Positions 17,791-27,227 of a DNA stretch of 64,000 nucleotides are shown piece by piece (positions within the stretch are counted from its first letter, which is position 1; every line of letters begins with the position of its first letter). Source of the DNA: Desulfobulbaceae bacterium (GTDB lineage: Bacteria; Desulfobacterota; Desulfobulbia; Desulfobulbales; Desulfocapsaceae); contig JAGXHG010000005.1 in the NCBI GenBank assembly GCA_024636345.1, positions 1-64,000 of the forward strand. Direction: 5' to 3'. Both the position numbers and the translations under genes were made by a program. The notes below the pieces were generated by a model, which was given only the letters and a program-made list of their open reading frames with translations, had not been told where the DNA came from and searched no databases.

Positions 17791-17928
17791 TCAGGCAGAG
17801 AGTCGTTTCCGTCCTCTGGCGCGGCGGGCACTTATAATGGCACGACCCGCTGCGGTGCTCATGCGGTGACGAAAACCATGTTTACGTTTCATCTTGATAT
17901 TACTTGGTTGAAAGGTACGTTTGCTCAT
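17791..17928 (-). CDS. rpmH: 50S ribosomal protein L34
   Basis: A 45-residue basic protein that starts [20 protein letters not shown] and ends [11 protein letters not shown], the standard L34 sequence. The ATG is at 17928, and GGAGTGAG upstream (about 17930-17938 on the minus strand) serves as ribosome-binding site. First gene of the rpmH-rnpA-yidD-yidC-jag-mnmE operon, with a long leader of about 250 bases. Confidence 0.97.
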   Translation of the reverse strand: MSKRTFQPSNIKMKRKHGFRHRMSTAAGRAIISARRARGRKRLSA

Positions 17929-18182
17929 TACTCACTCCTGATCCAGGATATCCATGGATAGTTCTTATTTTACCAGCCGGAAAAGTTGATTCTCTGAAAT
18001 TAATTTTGATTCTTCCAGCCCCAATAGTCCTGCCCGGCTCTTGAGAAGTCGTTTCGAAATAATAATTACATAGCTGATTATTATTTCATTCCGGCTTCCT
18101 CTGCCGATCACGCCATTCCAGTTGTTCTTGAACAACGGTTCGTTGGAATATAGCACATTGCAGGATACAAAACGAAAGAAAG

Positions 18183-18212
18183 ATTATAAACACAGATACC
18201 GCCAACTGTCAA
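18183..18212 (-). promoter_or_regulatory. Sigma-70 promoter of the rpmH operon
   Basis: On the minus strand TTGACA (18212-18207) and TATAAT (18188-18183) are both perfect consensus, separated by 18 bases. Transcription would begin near 18175, leaving about 250 bases of leader before rpmH. Apart from this promoter, the gap 17929-18327 holds no recognised gene; a 63-codon frame at 17965-18156 has no family resemblance. No clear DnaA-box cluster was seen despite proximity to rpmH. Confidence 0.75.
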
Positions 18213-18327
18213 ACATTTTCACTGCTCTTTCGGGCTTCACTTGCAGAAGTATGAAAGCTGTGCTACTTTTCAGCTTTCAATTTAATTGATTCTTTTTTTT
18301 AATCTTTTTTGTTCGTTGAGTGCGTTC

Positions 18328-19173
18328 ATGTCCATACCCCCTGAAACAACATTGACAGATATCGACTGGAATCTGCTGTGGCAGAATGCCAGAAAGCAGA
18401 AATCATGGTCGAGCAAGGGGGCAGCGGACTGGGATAAAAAGGCTGATTCTTTTGCCTCCAGAAATGCGGGTTCTCTGTATACCTCTCTTTTTCTGGAGCG
18501 CCTGCCGCTGGCTCCTGATCGAACCGTTCTCGACATGGGATCCGGTCCAGGAACCCTGGCTATCCCACTGGCCGGACTGGTTCATTCGGTGACTGCTGTT
18601 GACTATTCAGCAGGGATGATTGATGTCCTGAACAAGCAGGTAAAAGAGAAAAATATCACGAATATTCGAACCATCCAAGGAGCATGGGAGGATGACTGGC
18701 AGCAACTGGATATCGGGATACATGATATTGTCATTGCCTCCCGATCCCTTGCGGTTGATAATCTCTCACTGGCCCTGCAGAAAATGAACGATCATGCTCG
18801 AGAATATGTCTTCATTGCCGATCGGATAGCGCCCACTCCTTTTGATCCCTCTGCCTTTGCCGCCATTGGCCGTGAGTTTCAGTCAGGCCCGGATTATATT
18901 TATACCATCAATATGCTCTATGTCATGGGCATCCATCCCTGTGTTGATATCCTGAAATTGGACCGCGACAATACTTTTACTGATATCGAAGAGGCTCTGC
19001 GCTCCTACGCCTGGATGTTTAAAGACCTTACTGCCCAAGAAAATGACGCCTTACGGAGTTATCTCAACTCAAAGATCATCCATTCAGAGAAAAAACAGAT
19101 TACCATCCGCCGGGACTATCCTCCCCAGTGGGCTCTTATCTGGTGGAAAAAAGATAGTCCTCTGGAGAAATAA
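18328..19173 (+). CDS. Class I SAM-dependent methyltransferase
   Basis: A 281-residue protein from ATG 18328; the frame opens at a TTG at 18286, but those first residues are a hydrophobic low-complexity stretch with no ribosome site. The SAM-binding motif VLDMGSGPGTLAIPLAG is near residues 70-86, followed by VTAVDYSAGMIDVLNKQV. The C-terminal half lacks a recognised substrate domain. It lies 79 bases upstream of mnmG on the same strand. Substrate unknown; the fold assignment is firm. Confidence 0.8.
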   Translation: MSIPPETTLTDIDWNLLWQNARKQKSWSSKGAADWDKKADSFASRNAGSLYTSLFLERLPLAPDRTVLDMGSGPGTLAIPLAGLVHSVTAVDYSAGMIDVLNKQVKEKNITNIRTIQGAWEDDWQQLDIGIHDIVIASRSLAVDNLSLALQKMNDHAREYVFIADRIAPTPFDPSAFAAIGREFQSGPDYIYTINMLYVMGIHPCVDILKLDRDNTFTDIEEALRSYAWMFKDLTAQENDALRSYLNSKIIHSEKKQITIRRDYPPQWALIWWKKDSPLEK

Positions 19174-19228
19174 TGTCACACCAGGAAATAAGCCGTTATA
19201 AAAAAATAATACCAATCTGGATGACAAA

Positions 19229-19292
19229 AACGGCATAAGGAGCCGTAACGAAATGGAAAAAGATACAACAGCTATTTCACAACGGCTCCTAA
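19229..19292 (+). repeat. Mini-ORF hairpin repeat, copy B, forming the mnmG start
   Basis: It shares AACGGCATAAGG-AGCCGTAACGAAATGG at its left and CAACGGCTCCTAA at its right with copies A and C. Here AAGGAG (19237-19242) and the ATG at 19253 are used as the ribosome site and start of mnmG. A one-base longer interior shifts the repeat's own TAA out of frame, so translation continues into MnmG. The arms AGGAGCCGT and ACGGCTCCT are perfectly complementary. Confidence 0.8.
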
Positions 19293-21178
19293 ACAACTAT
19301 GATGTTGTTGTGATTGGCGCCGGACATGCCGGCTGTGAGGCCGCCCTGGCTGCCGCCAGAATGGGATGCAAAACCCTGGTCGCGGTTATCAATGTTGACA
19401 CTATTGGTGCCATGTCCTGTAACCCGGCCATTGGCGGTCTTGCCAAAGGGCATCTGGTGCGGGAGATTGATGCCCTTGGTGGTGAAATGGGCAGGAATAT
19501 TGACGCCACCTCTATTCAGTTCCGACGTCTCAATACCAGCAAGGGGCCGGCAGTCCGTTCTTCCCGGGCCCAGGCGGATCGTCTGCTTTATCGTTTGCGG
19601 ATGAAGTCTATCCTGGAGAATCAGGAAAATCTTGAAATCCGCCAGACAGTGGTCGATTCGCTGCTAGTCGAGGATGGCCGCATCTGCGGGTTGATCACCT
19701 CGCTTGAGGAAGAGATTCGAGTTAAGGCAGTGGTGGTGGCCACCGGCACCTTTCTCAACGGTCTGATCCATGTGGGGCTCAAGAACTTTCCGGCCGGCCG
19801 TATGGGGGACAGTCCCTCAACCAGTCTGGCCCGATGGTTTAAGGAAACCGGGTTTCGGGTGGGGCGGATGAAGACGGGAACGGTTCCGCGCATTGCAGCC
19901 AGCAGTATCGATTACTCCGAACTTGAGATCCAGCACAGTGACCAACCACCGGCCCATTTTTCCTTTAACAGCGCAGGTGACTACGTTCTGCCCCAGCGGC
20001 CCTGTTATATCACCTATACCAATCCCCAAACCCATGCAATCATCCGGGCGGGCATCGACAAGTCTCCCATGTATGCCGGGATTATCGAAGGGATCGGCGC
20101 TCGGTACTGTCCGTCTATTGAGGACAAGGTTATGCGTTTCCCGGAGAAAGAGCGCCATCAGGTATTTCTGGAACCGGAGGGACTTGATACCACCGAGGTT
20201 TATCCCAACGGACTGCCCACCAGCCTGCCTCTGGCCACTCAGGTGGCCATGCTCCAGAGCATCAAAGGGTTGGAACAGGCCCGGGTTATCCGGCCCGGCT
20301 ATGCCATTGAATATGATTATGTGGATCCCCTGGAACTCAAGCCATCGCTTGAGACTAAACGCATCCGCGGTTTGTTTCTGGCCGGCCAGATCAACGGTAC
20401 CTCCGGTTATGAGGAGGCCGCAGCCCAGGGCCTGATGGCAGCGATCAATGGCGTCCATTATGTCAGAGGCCAGGACCCCCTGATTCTCGACCGTTCCCAG
20501 GCCTATATCGGGGTGCTCATTGATGATCTGGTCACCTGCGGCACCAAAGAACCGTACCGGCTTTTTACCTCACGGGCCGAATACCGGTTGCTGTTGCGTG
20601 AGGATAACGCCGATACCCGTCTCTGTCAGATTGGTCATGATATCGGCCTGCTTGATGACCAGGCATATCAGCGATACAGGAAAAAACAGACCGCCATTGA
20701 GCAGGGTGTGTTTCTTCTTGAATCTATTCCGGTCAGGCCGGATAAGGGGACCAGCGAGGCCCTGCTGGCCTTGGGAAGCGTTGAGCTTAAACAGAAGATG
20801 ACCCTTGCCGAACTTCTGCGCCGTCCGGAACTGGGACTTGCGGAACTGGCGAGACTGCCCATGGAAGCGGAAACCCAGAATAGTGTTCTGCAATTGGCAG
20901 AGTCAACGGTCAGGGATGAGATTCAGCTGCAGATCAAATTTTATGGCTATATCCAGCGTCAGCAGGAACAGGTGGATCGATTTAAAAAGATGGAGGCGAT
21001 GGCTCTACCGGAAGGTATGGAATATAAAGGTCTGGCAGGCCTTTCCAATGAAGTGGTGCAGAAATTGTCCACGGTGCGTCCTCTGTCCCTTGGTCAGGCG
21101 TCACGGATCTCCGGGATAACCCCGGCAGCGATCTCTATCCTGCAAGTCCATTTGAAAAAGATGGCAAAGAAGATCTAG
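19253..21178 (+). CDS. mnmG: tRNA uridine-5-carboxymethylaminomethyl modification enzyme MnmG
   Basis: A 641-residue FAD enzyme, the partner of MnmE in wobble-uridine modification. The FAD motif [10 protein letters not shown] is at residues 22-31. Other conserved segments are [26 protein letters not shown], the conserved-Cys region, [34 protein letters not shown], and [17 protein letters not shown]. The first dozen residues ([12 protein letters not shown]) come from repeat copy B and make the N-terminus about ten residues longer than typical. It is probably cotranscribed with lgt, which starts 11 bases after its stop. Confidence 0.96.
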   Translation: MEKDTTAISQRLLNNYDVVVIGAGHAGCEAALAAARMGCKTLVAVINVDTIGAMSCNPAIGGLAKGHLVREIDALGGEMGRNIDATSIQFRRLNTSKGPAVRSSRAQADRLLYRLRMKSILENQENLEIRQTVVDSLLVEDGRICGLITSLEEEIRVKAVVVATGTFLNGLIHVGLKNFPAGRMGDSPSTSLARWFKETGFRVGRMKTGTVPRIAASSIDYSELEIQHSDQPPAHFSFNSAGDYVLPQRPCYITYTNPQTHAIIRAGIDKSPMYAGIIEGIGARYCPSIEDKVMRFPEKERHQVFLEPEGLDTTEVYPNGLPTSLPLATQVAMLQSIKGLEQARVIRPGYAIEYDYVDPLELKPSLETKRIRGLFLAGQINGTSGYEEAAAQGLMAAINGVHYVRGQDPLILDRSQAYIGVLIDDLVTCGTKEPYRLFTSRAEYRLLLREDNADTRLCQIGHDIGLLDDQAYQRYRKKQTAIEQGVFLLESIPVRPDKGTSEALLALGSVELKQKMTLAELLRRPELGLAELARLPMEAETQNSVLQLAESTVRDEIQLQIKFYGYIQRQQEQVDRFKKMEAMALPEGMEYKGLAGLSNEVVQKLSTVRPLSLGQASRISGITPAAISILQVHLKKMAKKI

Positions 21179-21189
21179 GGGCTCTTTTC

Positions 21190-21990
21190 ATGATGACCTT
21201 TCCCAATATCGATCCCATTCTTCTCTCTGTAGGCCCCCTGCATATCCGCTGGTACGGGCTTATGTATGTGCTCGGTTTCATGGCCAGTTATTTTCTGGTG
21301 CGGAGGCAAATCCGCCTTTTCTCCTTCCATGAATTGGAGGCCTATTTTGAGAATATGAATCTGGTGCTCATTCTCTCGGTGGTGCTCGGTGGGCGCCTGG
21401 GCTATGTCCTGTTTTATAACTTTTCCTATTATCTCCACCATCTCCTGGAGATCCCGGCAACCTGGACCGGGGGCATGTCGTTTCATGGCGCCTGCATCGG
21501 GGTGCTGGTGGGTGGGTGGCTCTATGCGCGCAACAAGAAACTTGACTACTGGAAAACGGCAGATATCTATGTGGTGACCGTGCCCATTGGTCTGGGGCTG
21601 GGCAGGCTGGGCAATTTTATCAATGGCGAGCTCTATGGCCGGACCACTGATCTTTCCTGGGGGATGATCTTTCCCGGTGGCGGCCCTCTGGCCCGACACC
21701 CTTCACAACTCTACGAGATGTTTCTGGAAGGGGTGGTGCTTTTTTCCATCCTCTGGTCACAGAAACACAGGCCCTGGCAGGGCAGTCCCCGCTGGCCGCA
21801 TGGCAGCATGGTCTTTCTTTTCCTCATTTGTTACGGTGTCTTCCGGTTCCTGGTGGAAAGGGTACGGGAGCCGGATCCGCAGCTCGGCTTTTTCTTTGGT
21901 CTGCTGACCATGGGGCAGCTTCTCAGCAGTCTGATGATTGCCGGCGGTTTCGTCTCTTGGATTATCTTTTGGCGCCGGCAGAGCAGGTAA
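21190..21990 (+). CDS. lgt: Prolipoprotein diacylglyceryl transferase
   Basis: A 266-residue polytopic inner-membrane enzyme that attaches diacylglycerol to the lipobox Cys of prelipoproteins. The N-terminal HIRWYGLMYVLGF and the Lgt signature GRLGNFINGELYGRTTDLSWGM are present, as is HGACIGVLVGGWLYARNKK. About seven hydrophobic segments are visible. Either of two adjacent ATGs (21190, 21193) can be the start. It follows mnmG closely and shares its strand. Confidence 0.95.
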   Translation: MMTFPNIDPILLSVGPLHIRWYGLMYVLGFMASYFLVRRQIRLFSFHELEAYFENMNLVLILSVVLGGRLGYVLFYNFSYYLHHLLEIPATWTGGMSFHGACIGVLVGGWLYARNKKLDYWKTADIYVVTVPIGLGLGRLGNFINGELYGRTTDLSWGMIFPGGGPLARHPSQLYEMFLEGVVLFSILWSQKHRPWQGSPRWPHGSMVFLFLICYGVFRFLVERVREPDPQLGFFFGLLTMGQLLSSLMIAGGFVSWIIFWRRQSR

Positions 21991-22114
21991 AAACAGTCGT
22001 TCCTCGTATTATATCGTGAGCTTGTCTGCTTCTTTCAGTGCAATCCTTGGCGCAGGGCGGTTTGAGTCAGGGCGATGCTGTTTTTCTGGCTGAATCCAGC
22101 GGGGTAAGAGGAGA

Positions 22115-23560
22115 TTATTTGAAATCCAGTGTTACAGGGCAGTGATCTGAACCTTGGATGTCGGCCAGGATGTCGGCGCCAATTATTCTTGTTTTACTGG
22201 CGGAATCAACAAAAAAATAATCAATACGCCAACCGATATTCCGCTCGCGGGCGTTGCTGCGGTAACTCCACCAGGAATACTGTCCCGGTTCCTGATTGTA
22301 CTGTCTGAATGTGTCAATCCATCCATCTTCGATGTATGAATCCATCCATTTCCGTTCTTCGGGAGTAAAACCGGCGTTTTGTGTATTGGCTGCGGGGTTG
22401 GCAAGGTCAATTTCGGTATGGGCGACATTGAAATCACCACAGATCACCACTGATTTATCACGGGCCAGACCTGCAATAAATTTGTGCACCGCGCAATTAA
22501 ATTCCTGTTTTAACTCCAGTCGGCTCAGGTCGTGGCGGGAATTGGGAAAATAACAGTTCACGAGATAGAAATCGCCAAATTCCAGGGTCAGGACCCGCCC
22601 TTCTTCATCAAAGCGCTGATCGCCAATACCATGATAGACCTTCTTTGCCGGTTCCCGGCTGTAAATGGCCACTCCTGAGTAGCCTTTTTTCTGGGCGGAA
22701 TGAAAATAACTTGTAAATCCGGCCATCTCCCGCACTGAGTCCGGCAATTGTTCCGGTAAAGCCTTGATCTCCTGAAGGGCGAGAATGTCCGGGGCCAGAT
22801 CGCGCACGATATCGACAAATCCGTTCTTGGCCACAGCTCGCAGACCATTGACATTCCAGGAAATCAGTCGTTTGATCCCTGCCTGTTTTTTTATTTTTGC
22901 TAGTTTGAGTTTTCTTGGGGTGACTCCGATCCGGGGGCAAAGGGTATCAAGAACGCAGCTATCACAGTGGGGACCCACTGGCCGACAGGTTCCCTGGCCA
23001 AATGCTACCAGCAGGGAATTGACTCGGATCCAATAGCGCTCAGGAAGTTTTTCCCGCAGCTCCATTTCGGTCTGCAAGGGGTTTGTGGTCTGCACATATC
23101 CCCAGATATTCATGATCCGGTGGACATGGGTATCTACACAGATCGCCGGTTTGCCGAATCCTTGTGCCCGTACCAGATTGGCTGTCTTCCGGCCAACACC
23201 CGGCAGGGATGTGAGTTGTTCAATTTCGTCCGGGACTTGAAAGGAAAATTGTTTTTCGAGAATCTCAGGCAGGGCTGTCAGGTATTTGGCCTTGTTTTTG
23301 TAAAAACCCACCGGGTAGATAAGCTGTTGCAGGGTTTTTTCGTCAAGAAGTGCCAAGGCCTGGGGGGTGGGGGCCTTGGCAAAGAGGCGGGCGGCTGCCT
23401 GGGCGGTTACTTCGTCTCTGGTCCGGGCCGAAAGAATGGTCGCCACCAGGACCTTGAAGGGGTCATGAGTCTGTACGGCAATCAGGTCCACTACCGGGAC
23501 TTGATAATCTTGCACCTCCTGTTCCAGGAGGTGCAAGGCTTTGTCGATATCGAAAGACAT
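22115..23560 (-). CDS. Fused endonuclease III - exodeoxyribonuclease III
   Basis: A 481-residue single chain. Residues 1-210 are a complete endonuclease III: helix-hairpin-helix with catalytic Lys125 in LPGVGRKTAN, Asp143 in VDTHVHRI, and the [4Fe-4S] ligands Cys192, 199, 202 and 208 (C-X6-C-X2-C-X5-C). A basic linker of about 20 residues leads into a complete exonuclease III/AP endonuclease from about residue 230: ISWNVNGLRA, metal ligand Glu264 (LQEIKA), GDFNVAHTEIDL, and the catalytic GSDHCPV at the C-terminus. The total equals the sum of E. coli Nth (211) and Xth (268). It links base removal with AP-site processing in base excision repair. Confidence 0.93.
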   Translation of the reverse strand: MSFDIDKALHLLEQEVQDYQVPVVDLIAVQTHDPFKVLVATILSARTRDEVTAQAAARLFAKAPTPQALALLDEKTLQQLIYPVGFYKNKAKYLTALPEILEKQFSFQVPDEIEQLTSLPGVGRKTANLVRAQGFGKPAICVDTHVHRIMNIWGYVQTTNPLQTEMELREKLPERYWIRVNSLLVAFGQGTCRPVGPHCDSCVLDTLCPRIGVTPRKLKLAKIKKQAGIKRLISWNVNGLRAVAKNGFVDIVRDLAPDILALQEIKALPEQLPDSVREMAGFTSYFHSAQKKGYSGVAIYSREPAKKVYHGIGDQRFDEEGRVLTLEFGDFYLVNCYFPNSRHDLSRLELKQEFNCAVHKFIAGLARDKSVVICGDFNVAHTEIDLANPAANTQNAGFTPEERKWMDSYIEDGWIDTFRQYNQEPGQYSWWSYRSNARERNIGWRIDYFFVDSASKTRIIGADILADIQGSDHCPVTLDFK

Positions 23561-23782
23561 ATATGGGTCGAGAATCGTGTCGTTAAATAGATGAGCCCTT
23601 TTCCTGACGCAGCCATTATATTGGGTGTTTGTTTATTATATGTATACAACTACAGCATTATCTTCATGTCAAGATGAGGTCGGTGATAGTTTTGATGAAG
23701 CATGAAATGTTCTTAAATGACCGTCGCCTTATCCTCAGCTGATCAATGCCAAATTTTTCAGGTGATTTTGCTCGATACTTCT

Positions 23783-23832
23783 CCGCTTATATAGTGCAGA
23801 AACGGTACGTGTTTGTTGCATTATATAAGCGG
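23783..23832. repeat. 16-bp inverted repeat beside the alcohol dehydrogenase gene
   Basis: CCGCTTATATAGTGCA (23783-23798) and TGCATTATATAAGCGG (23817-23832) pair over 16 positions with one G-T wobble, around an 18-base loop. It lies just downstream of the dehydrogenase stop. No T-run follows, so it may be an mRNA-stabilising hairpin or a terminator remnant. The rest of 23561-23854 holds nothing recognisable. Confidence 0.55.
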
Positions 23833-23854
23833 CTTTGATGGTGTGGATGCTCCC

Positions 23855-25000
23855 CTAAACCGCCAGTTGCAGAATTTCGGCAATGGTTTCCCTGGTGTAG
23901 AGCTCACCAATACCCCATTGTCTGGCCAGGCCTTCAGCGTTTTCGGCGATTGCTTCGATGTCGGTGGCCGGAATCTTCACCTCGCCCAGCCGTACCGGCG
24001 ATTTTATCGTTACGAACCATTGTTCCAGTGCAGCAATCCCTGCTGCAGCGGAATCGAGCCCGAAGATCTCCTTGGCGAACCGTTCAAACTGGCTGGGGTT
24101 TCTGGCCACATACCATTTCATCCAGGCGGGCATGACGATGGACAGTCCGGCTCCGTGCGGGATATTGTAGATGGCGCTCAGGGCATGCTCGATCATGTGG
24201 TTGGGAAAGTTGTGTTCGCCTATCCCGGCCGGGGTCAGGCCGTTCAGGGCCAGGGTGGCGGTCCACATGAAGGAGGCCCGGGCTTGGGCGTGGCTGGGTT
24301 CGGCCATGATCAGATCCGTGGTCTCGATCACCGTCTTGATGATCCCTTCCACCAGCCGGTCCTGGAGATGGGTACCGGGCTGCTTGGTAAAATAGCCCTC
24401 AATGACATGGGCGATGGCATCCACCGCGCTGTAGGCCGTGTAGTTGAGGGGCACGGAATGGGTCAGCTCCGGGTTGAGAATGGAGACCTTTGGGTAGACA
24501 TGGGGCGAGGCGATATTGTATTTCTGGCGGGTCTCCGCATTGGTGACCACCGAGTTGCCGTTCATCTCGCTGCCGGTGGCGGCCAGGGTCAGGATGGTGA
24601 AGACCGGCAGGGCCCGTGTAACCTCCTTGCCGACAAAGAAGTCCCAGACATCCTCCTCGGTCAGGGCGCCCACGGCGATGGCCTTGGACTCGTCCAGCAC
24701 CGAACCGCCGCCCACGGCCAGAATCGCCTCGACCTTCTCCCGCCTGGCCAGGGCCACACCTTCCCTGGTATGGGAAATAAGCGGGTTGGAGTCCACCCCG
24801 CCATACTGGCTGCAGGTGATATTGCTAGCCTTGAGACTGGCTAGGACCCGCTCCAGCAGGCCGCTTTTGATTACTGAGTTACGGCCATAAACCAGTAGGA
24901 CTTTCTTGATTTCGGCAGCGTTGAGCTCGGCGCCAATCAGGGCCTCCATGCCGGCGCCGAAGATGATTTTGGTCGGGTTGTGAAAGGTGAAATCAAACAT
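23855..25000 (-). CDS. Iron-containing alcohol dehydrogenase (butanol dehydrogenase type)
   Basis: A 381-residue group III alcohol dehydrogenase, chosen to start at ATG 25000, which has AAGGAGAG seven bases upstream; the frame opens further at 25078. It begins MFDFTFHNPTKIIFGAG, typical of NAD(P)H-dependent butanol dehydrogenases. The nucleotide loop is AVGGGSVLDESKAIA. Likely metal ligands lie in SAVDAIAHVIEGY and in NHMIEHALSAIYNIPHGAGLSIV. It interconverts aldehydes and alcohols, physiologically often aldehyde reduction. It stands alone. Confidence 0.92.
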   Translation of the reverse strand: MFDFTFHNPTKIIFGAGMEALIGAELNAAEIKKVLLVYGRNSVIKSGLLERVLASLKASNITCSQYGGVDSNPLISHTREGVALARREKVEAILAVGGGSVLDESKAIAVGALTEEDVWDFFVGKEVTRALPVFTILTLAATGSEMNGNSVVTNAETRQKYNIASPHVYPKVSILNPELTHSVPLNYTAYSAVDAIAHVIEGYFTKQPGTHLQDRLVEGIIKTVIETTDLIMAEPSHAQARASFMWTATLALNGLTPAGIGEHNFPNHMIEHALSAIYNIPHGAGLSIVMPAWMKWYVARNPSQFERFAKEIFGLDSAAAGIAALEQWFVTIKSPVRLGEVKIPATDIEAIAENAEGLARQWGIGELYTRETIAEILQLAV

Positions 25001-25220
25001 GAGTCTCTCCTTGTGGTGGATGTTCTGGTTTTTTGTGCTCGCTTTGAGGACAGAGGACAACTGAGAATAAGGTATCATTCTTTGGCTGAAAGTGCCAATT
25101 TTTCCGGCTCCTCGACCATTATGGGGGGTGTTGCAGGCGGTGCCGTACCTCGCTATGTCAGGTTGGCGGAATATGGTCGCATGTAAAACGTGGTCTGTCC
25201 CCGATTTATTCTAATGCGTG

Positions 25221-25889
25221 TTATTCAATAGTATCTATGGACAGGCTACCAATTCCAAGTTTATCATTTAATTTTGCCTGCGCATCAAGGGCCTGTTGCA
25301 ATAGTTCCCTCGCATATGTTTTGACTCCTTGAGGGGTCCGCTGGTCCTCCACTACCTGCGACGCACGCACCACGTTTTCAACATTACGGCCAATTTGCTC
25401 TATCTGTCTCTTCTGGAAATCCACGCGAGCGCGCTCCTCACGTTCACTCGCGTAATATAGATCAACTAACGCAGGAGCCCAGCCTGACAAGTCAATGGAT
25501 GGCGGCGAGTGAAGCTTTAGTTCAACGATCTTCAGTTCGTACTCGTGAGTCCATATGAGAGGCTTGTAGTGTTCATCTTCTCGGCGATAGACGACTGCCT
25601 GAGGCCTCTCCTGTATGATTTGCCAGAAACTCTGTGGGTTCTCCGCCTTTTCCGTCAAGGAGACATAATTGCCTTCCTCATCGTAAGCTAGGCCACCGGC
25701 TTCCCAACGCTTTGGAAGTCGTTCAGCGACCACAAAATCGCTATCAACTACTTTGTGGTCCCAATAGCACTGGGAAATGACGGCAGCATATAAAACCGAT
25801 AAGTAGTTGCCAGAAGTCCTCGTGATGTATTCCCCAAGGCGCCACGGCAATATGTCCTTCGTGGACTTAATAGCGACTGTTCCTCTCAT
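25221..25889 (-). CDS. Hypothetical protein
   Basis: A 222-residue protein with no recognised family. The N-terminal part reads LPWRLGEYITRTSGNYLSVLYAA. The C-terminal 80 residues are charged and helical (YYASEREERARVDFQKRQIEQI), with possible coiled-coil character. There is no signal peptide, membrane segment or Cys motif. It is separated by 82 bases from the next minus-strand gene (25972-26955). The pair lies between unrelated housekeeping genes and looks like an accessory insertion. Confidence 0.6.
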   Translation of the reverse strand: MRGTVAIKSTKDILPWRLGEYITRTSGNYLSVLYAAVISQCYWDHKVVDSDFVVAERLPKRWEAGGLAYDEEGNYVSLTEKAENPQSFWQIIQERPQAVVYRREDEHYKPLIWTHEYELKIVELKLHSPPSIDLSGWAPALVDLYYASEREERARVDFQKRQIEQIGRNVENVVRASQVVEDQRTPQGVKTYARELLQQALDAQAKLNDKLGIGSLSIDTIE

Positions 25890-25971
25890 GTTATCTCCAA
25901 TTCGACTGGCAGCTCAAATGCTGGCATTACCTGCGCGCTGTTAGCGTTGGTGAATGCTTATGTTATGTGAA

Positions 25972-26955
25972 TTACGGTTCTTGTTCAAGGATTCCGTTAA
26001 TGTCAAAATAATCGAGTTCCTCGTATGAATCCAAAACCAGCCCACAAAAATGACAAGTAAGGGAATCAACAAAAACACCTGAAAGATACCCATGTCCGTC
26101 ATCTATGTCATAATCGGGTTCAATCCTTACTAATGCATCGTTTTCGCAGACTGGGCATGAAATTATGTCATACATGAAGTCATTTGATTTTTGTTTAAGC
26201 AAACTGGCTGTAGTTTTCTTGGCACTTTCGACTTGATCTCTATTTTCTTTATTTGTAGACCAGATATCCATGTGGTGTTGGATTTTAACATTTATTTTAT
26301 GTTCAAATTCTTCTGCCTCAAAAATTTCAAAAGCAATCTTTTTTACATGATTTGTATTTTCTTCGAAAAATTCTTCTGTCTTCAGGCCAATTTCTTTTGA
26401 AAAGTGTTCGATAACTGGGAATAATTCTTTTTGGAGTAATCTCTTGAGCTTTTCGACTTTTAATTCGGAGAGTGGCCGATGAACAATTACGTCACGGTAA
26501 TTTGATAAGGTGTATAGAAGGCTGGAATTTTTATGCGCGCTCTCAGAAAAAACCTTTACACGGCTCAGAGACAGTTTGAAAGTAAGTACGTCACCGTCAG
26601 GCTTTGTAGATATTTCACTATTTTGTTCAATGTTTTCAAGCATTCTTGTTTTGTATAATGAAGGCGCAGAATTCTTGAACTCTTGATTTTTTAGAATGTA
26701 AATTGGGTTTATATCGTACAATAAACCTTTTAATATTCTTTCTATACCAAGCGCAAAATAAAGTATTCCTTCAATTATCGAGTCATTAGTCATTTGACTC
26801 GATAGAAATTCTCCTGCTCTTTTTATGAAAAATTTTGAATCCCTAAAGTATTCGTTCAAGATTATTTCCTTTATTATTTCACATAACCGTTTGATTAGGT
26901 CTGTCTTTGCCTCGAAAGACGAGCCTGTTGGAAAATTATAAAATTTATTCATCAT
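25972..26955 (-). CDS. Hypothetical protein with HEPN-like motif and C-terminal zinc ribbon
   Basis: A 327-residue protein of distinctly AT-rich codon use compared with its neighbours. The middle contains YRDVIVHRPLSEL, an R-X4-H arrangement resembling the catalytic motif of HEPN RNases, within an all-helical context. The C-terminal 60 residues carry CPVC and CHFC pairs, a probable zinc ribbon. No signal peptide. HEPN proteins often act in toxin-antitoxin or phage-defence systems. The motif is short, so assignment is tentative. The gap 26956-27227 upstream holds no visible gene. Confidence 0.6.
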   Translation of the reverse strand: MMNKFYNFPTGSSFEAKTDLIKRLCEIIKEIILNEYFRDSKFFIKRAGEFLSSQMTNDSIIEGILYFALGIERILKGLLYDINPIYILKNQEFKNSAPSLYKTRMLENIEQNSEISTKPDGDVLTFKLSLSRVKVFSESAHKNSSLLYTLSNYRDVIVHRPLSELKVEKLKRLLQKELFPVIEHFSKEIGLKTEEFFEENTNHVKKIAFEIFEAEEFEHKINVKIQHHMDIWSTNKENRDQVESAKKTTASLLKQKSNDFMYDIISCPVCENDALVRIEPDYDIDDGHGYLSGVFVDSLTCHFCGLVLDSYEELDYFDINGILEQEP

Positions 26956-27227
26956 AGGCAGGGCCAGGGGGGAATGTCAAACGATAATATGTTCCGTATT
27001 CTGAGTGATCTCTGTAAACCATTGGATGGTAAGTCTCATTTGGTGCTCCGGCGTTGTAACTGTGGCGCGTTGTTGTATTGTCGTTGTTGATGGTTGAAAA
27101 AGGAACAAAAGGGTCGATATCGCAAGCGGCTTTTGCCTCCAGTGTTTATTGTGGAGGTTCCGGATGTCGGGATGAGCTTTTCGTGGCGTTTACTTGATGT
27201 ATGTTTTCGTTTTGACAGGAGAATGGG

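Noticed and set aside
17965..18156. 63-codon frame in the rpmH leader
   Set aside because: No ribosome site or family resemblance; the stretch is explained as the 5' leader of the rpmH operon.
17929..18327. Replication origin near rpmH
   Set aside because: rpmH is often near oriC, but I saw no cluster of DnaA boxes and dnaA is not adjacent.
23813..24844. Long plus-strand open frame of 343 codons
   Set aside because: It is antisense to a clear iron alcohol dehydrogenase, is Gly/His-rich as expected for a shadow frame, and has no family features.
25890..25971. Possible integron attC site between the two accessory genes
   Set aside because: The stretch contains GCTAAC/GTTAGC-like words, but the core sites do not fit the attC consensus and no integrase gene is near.
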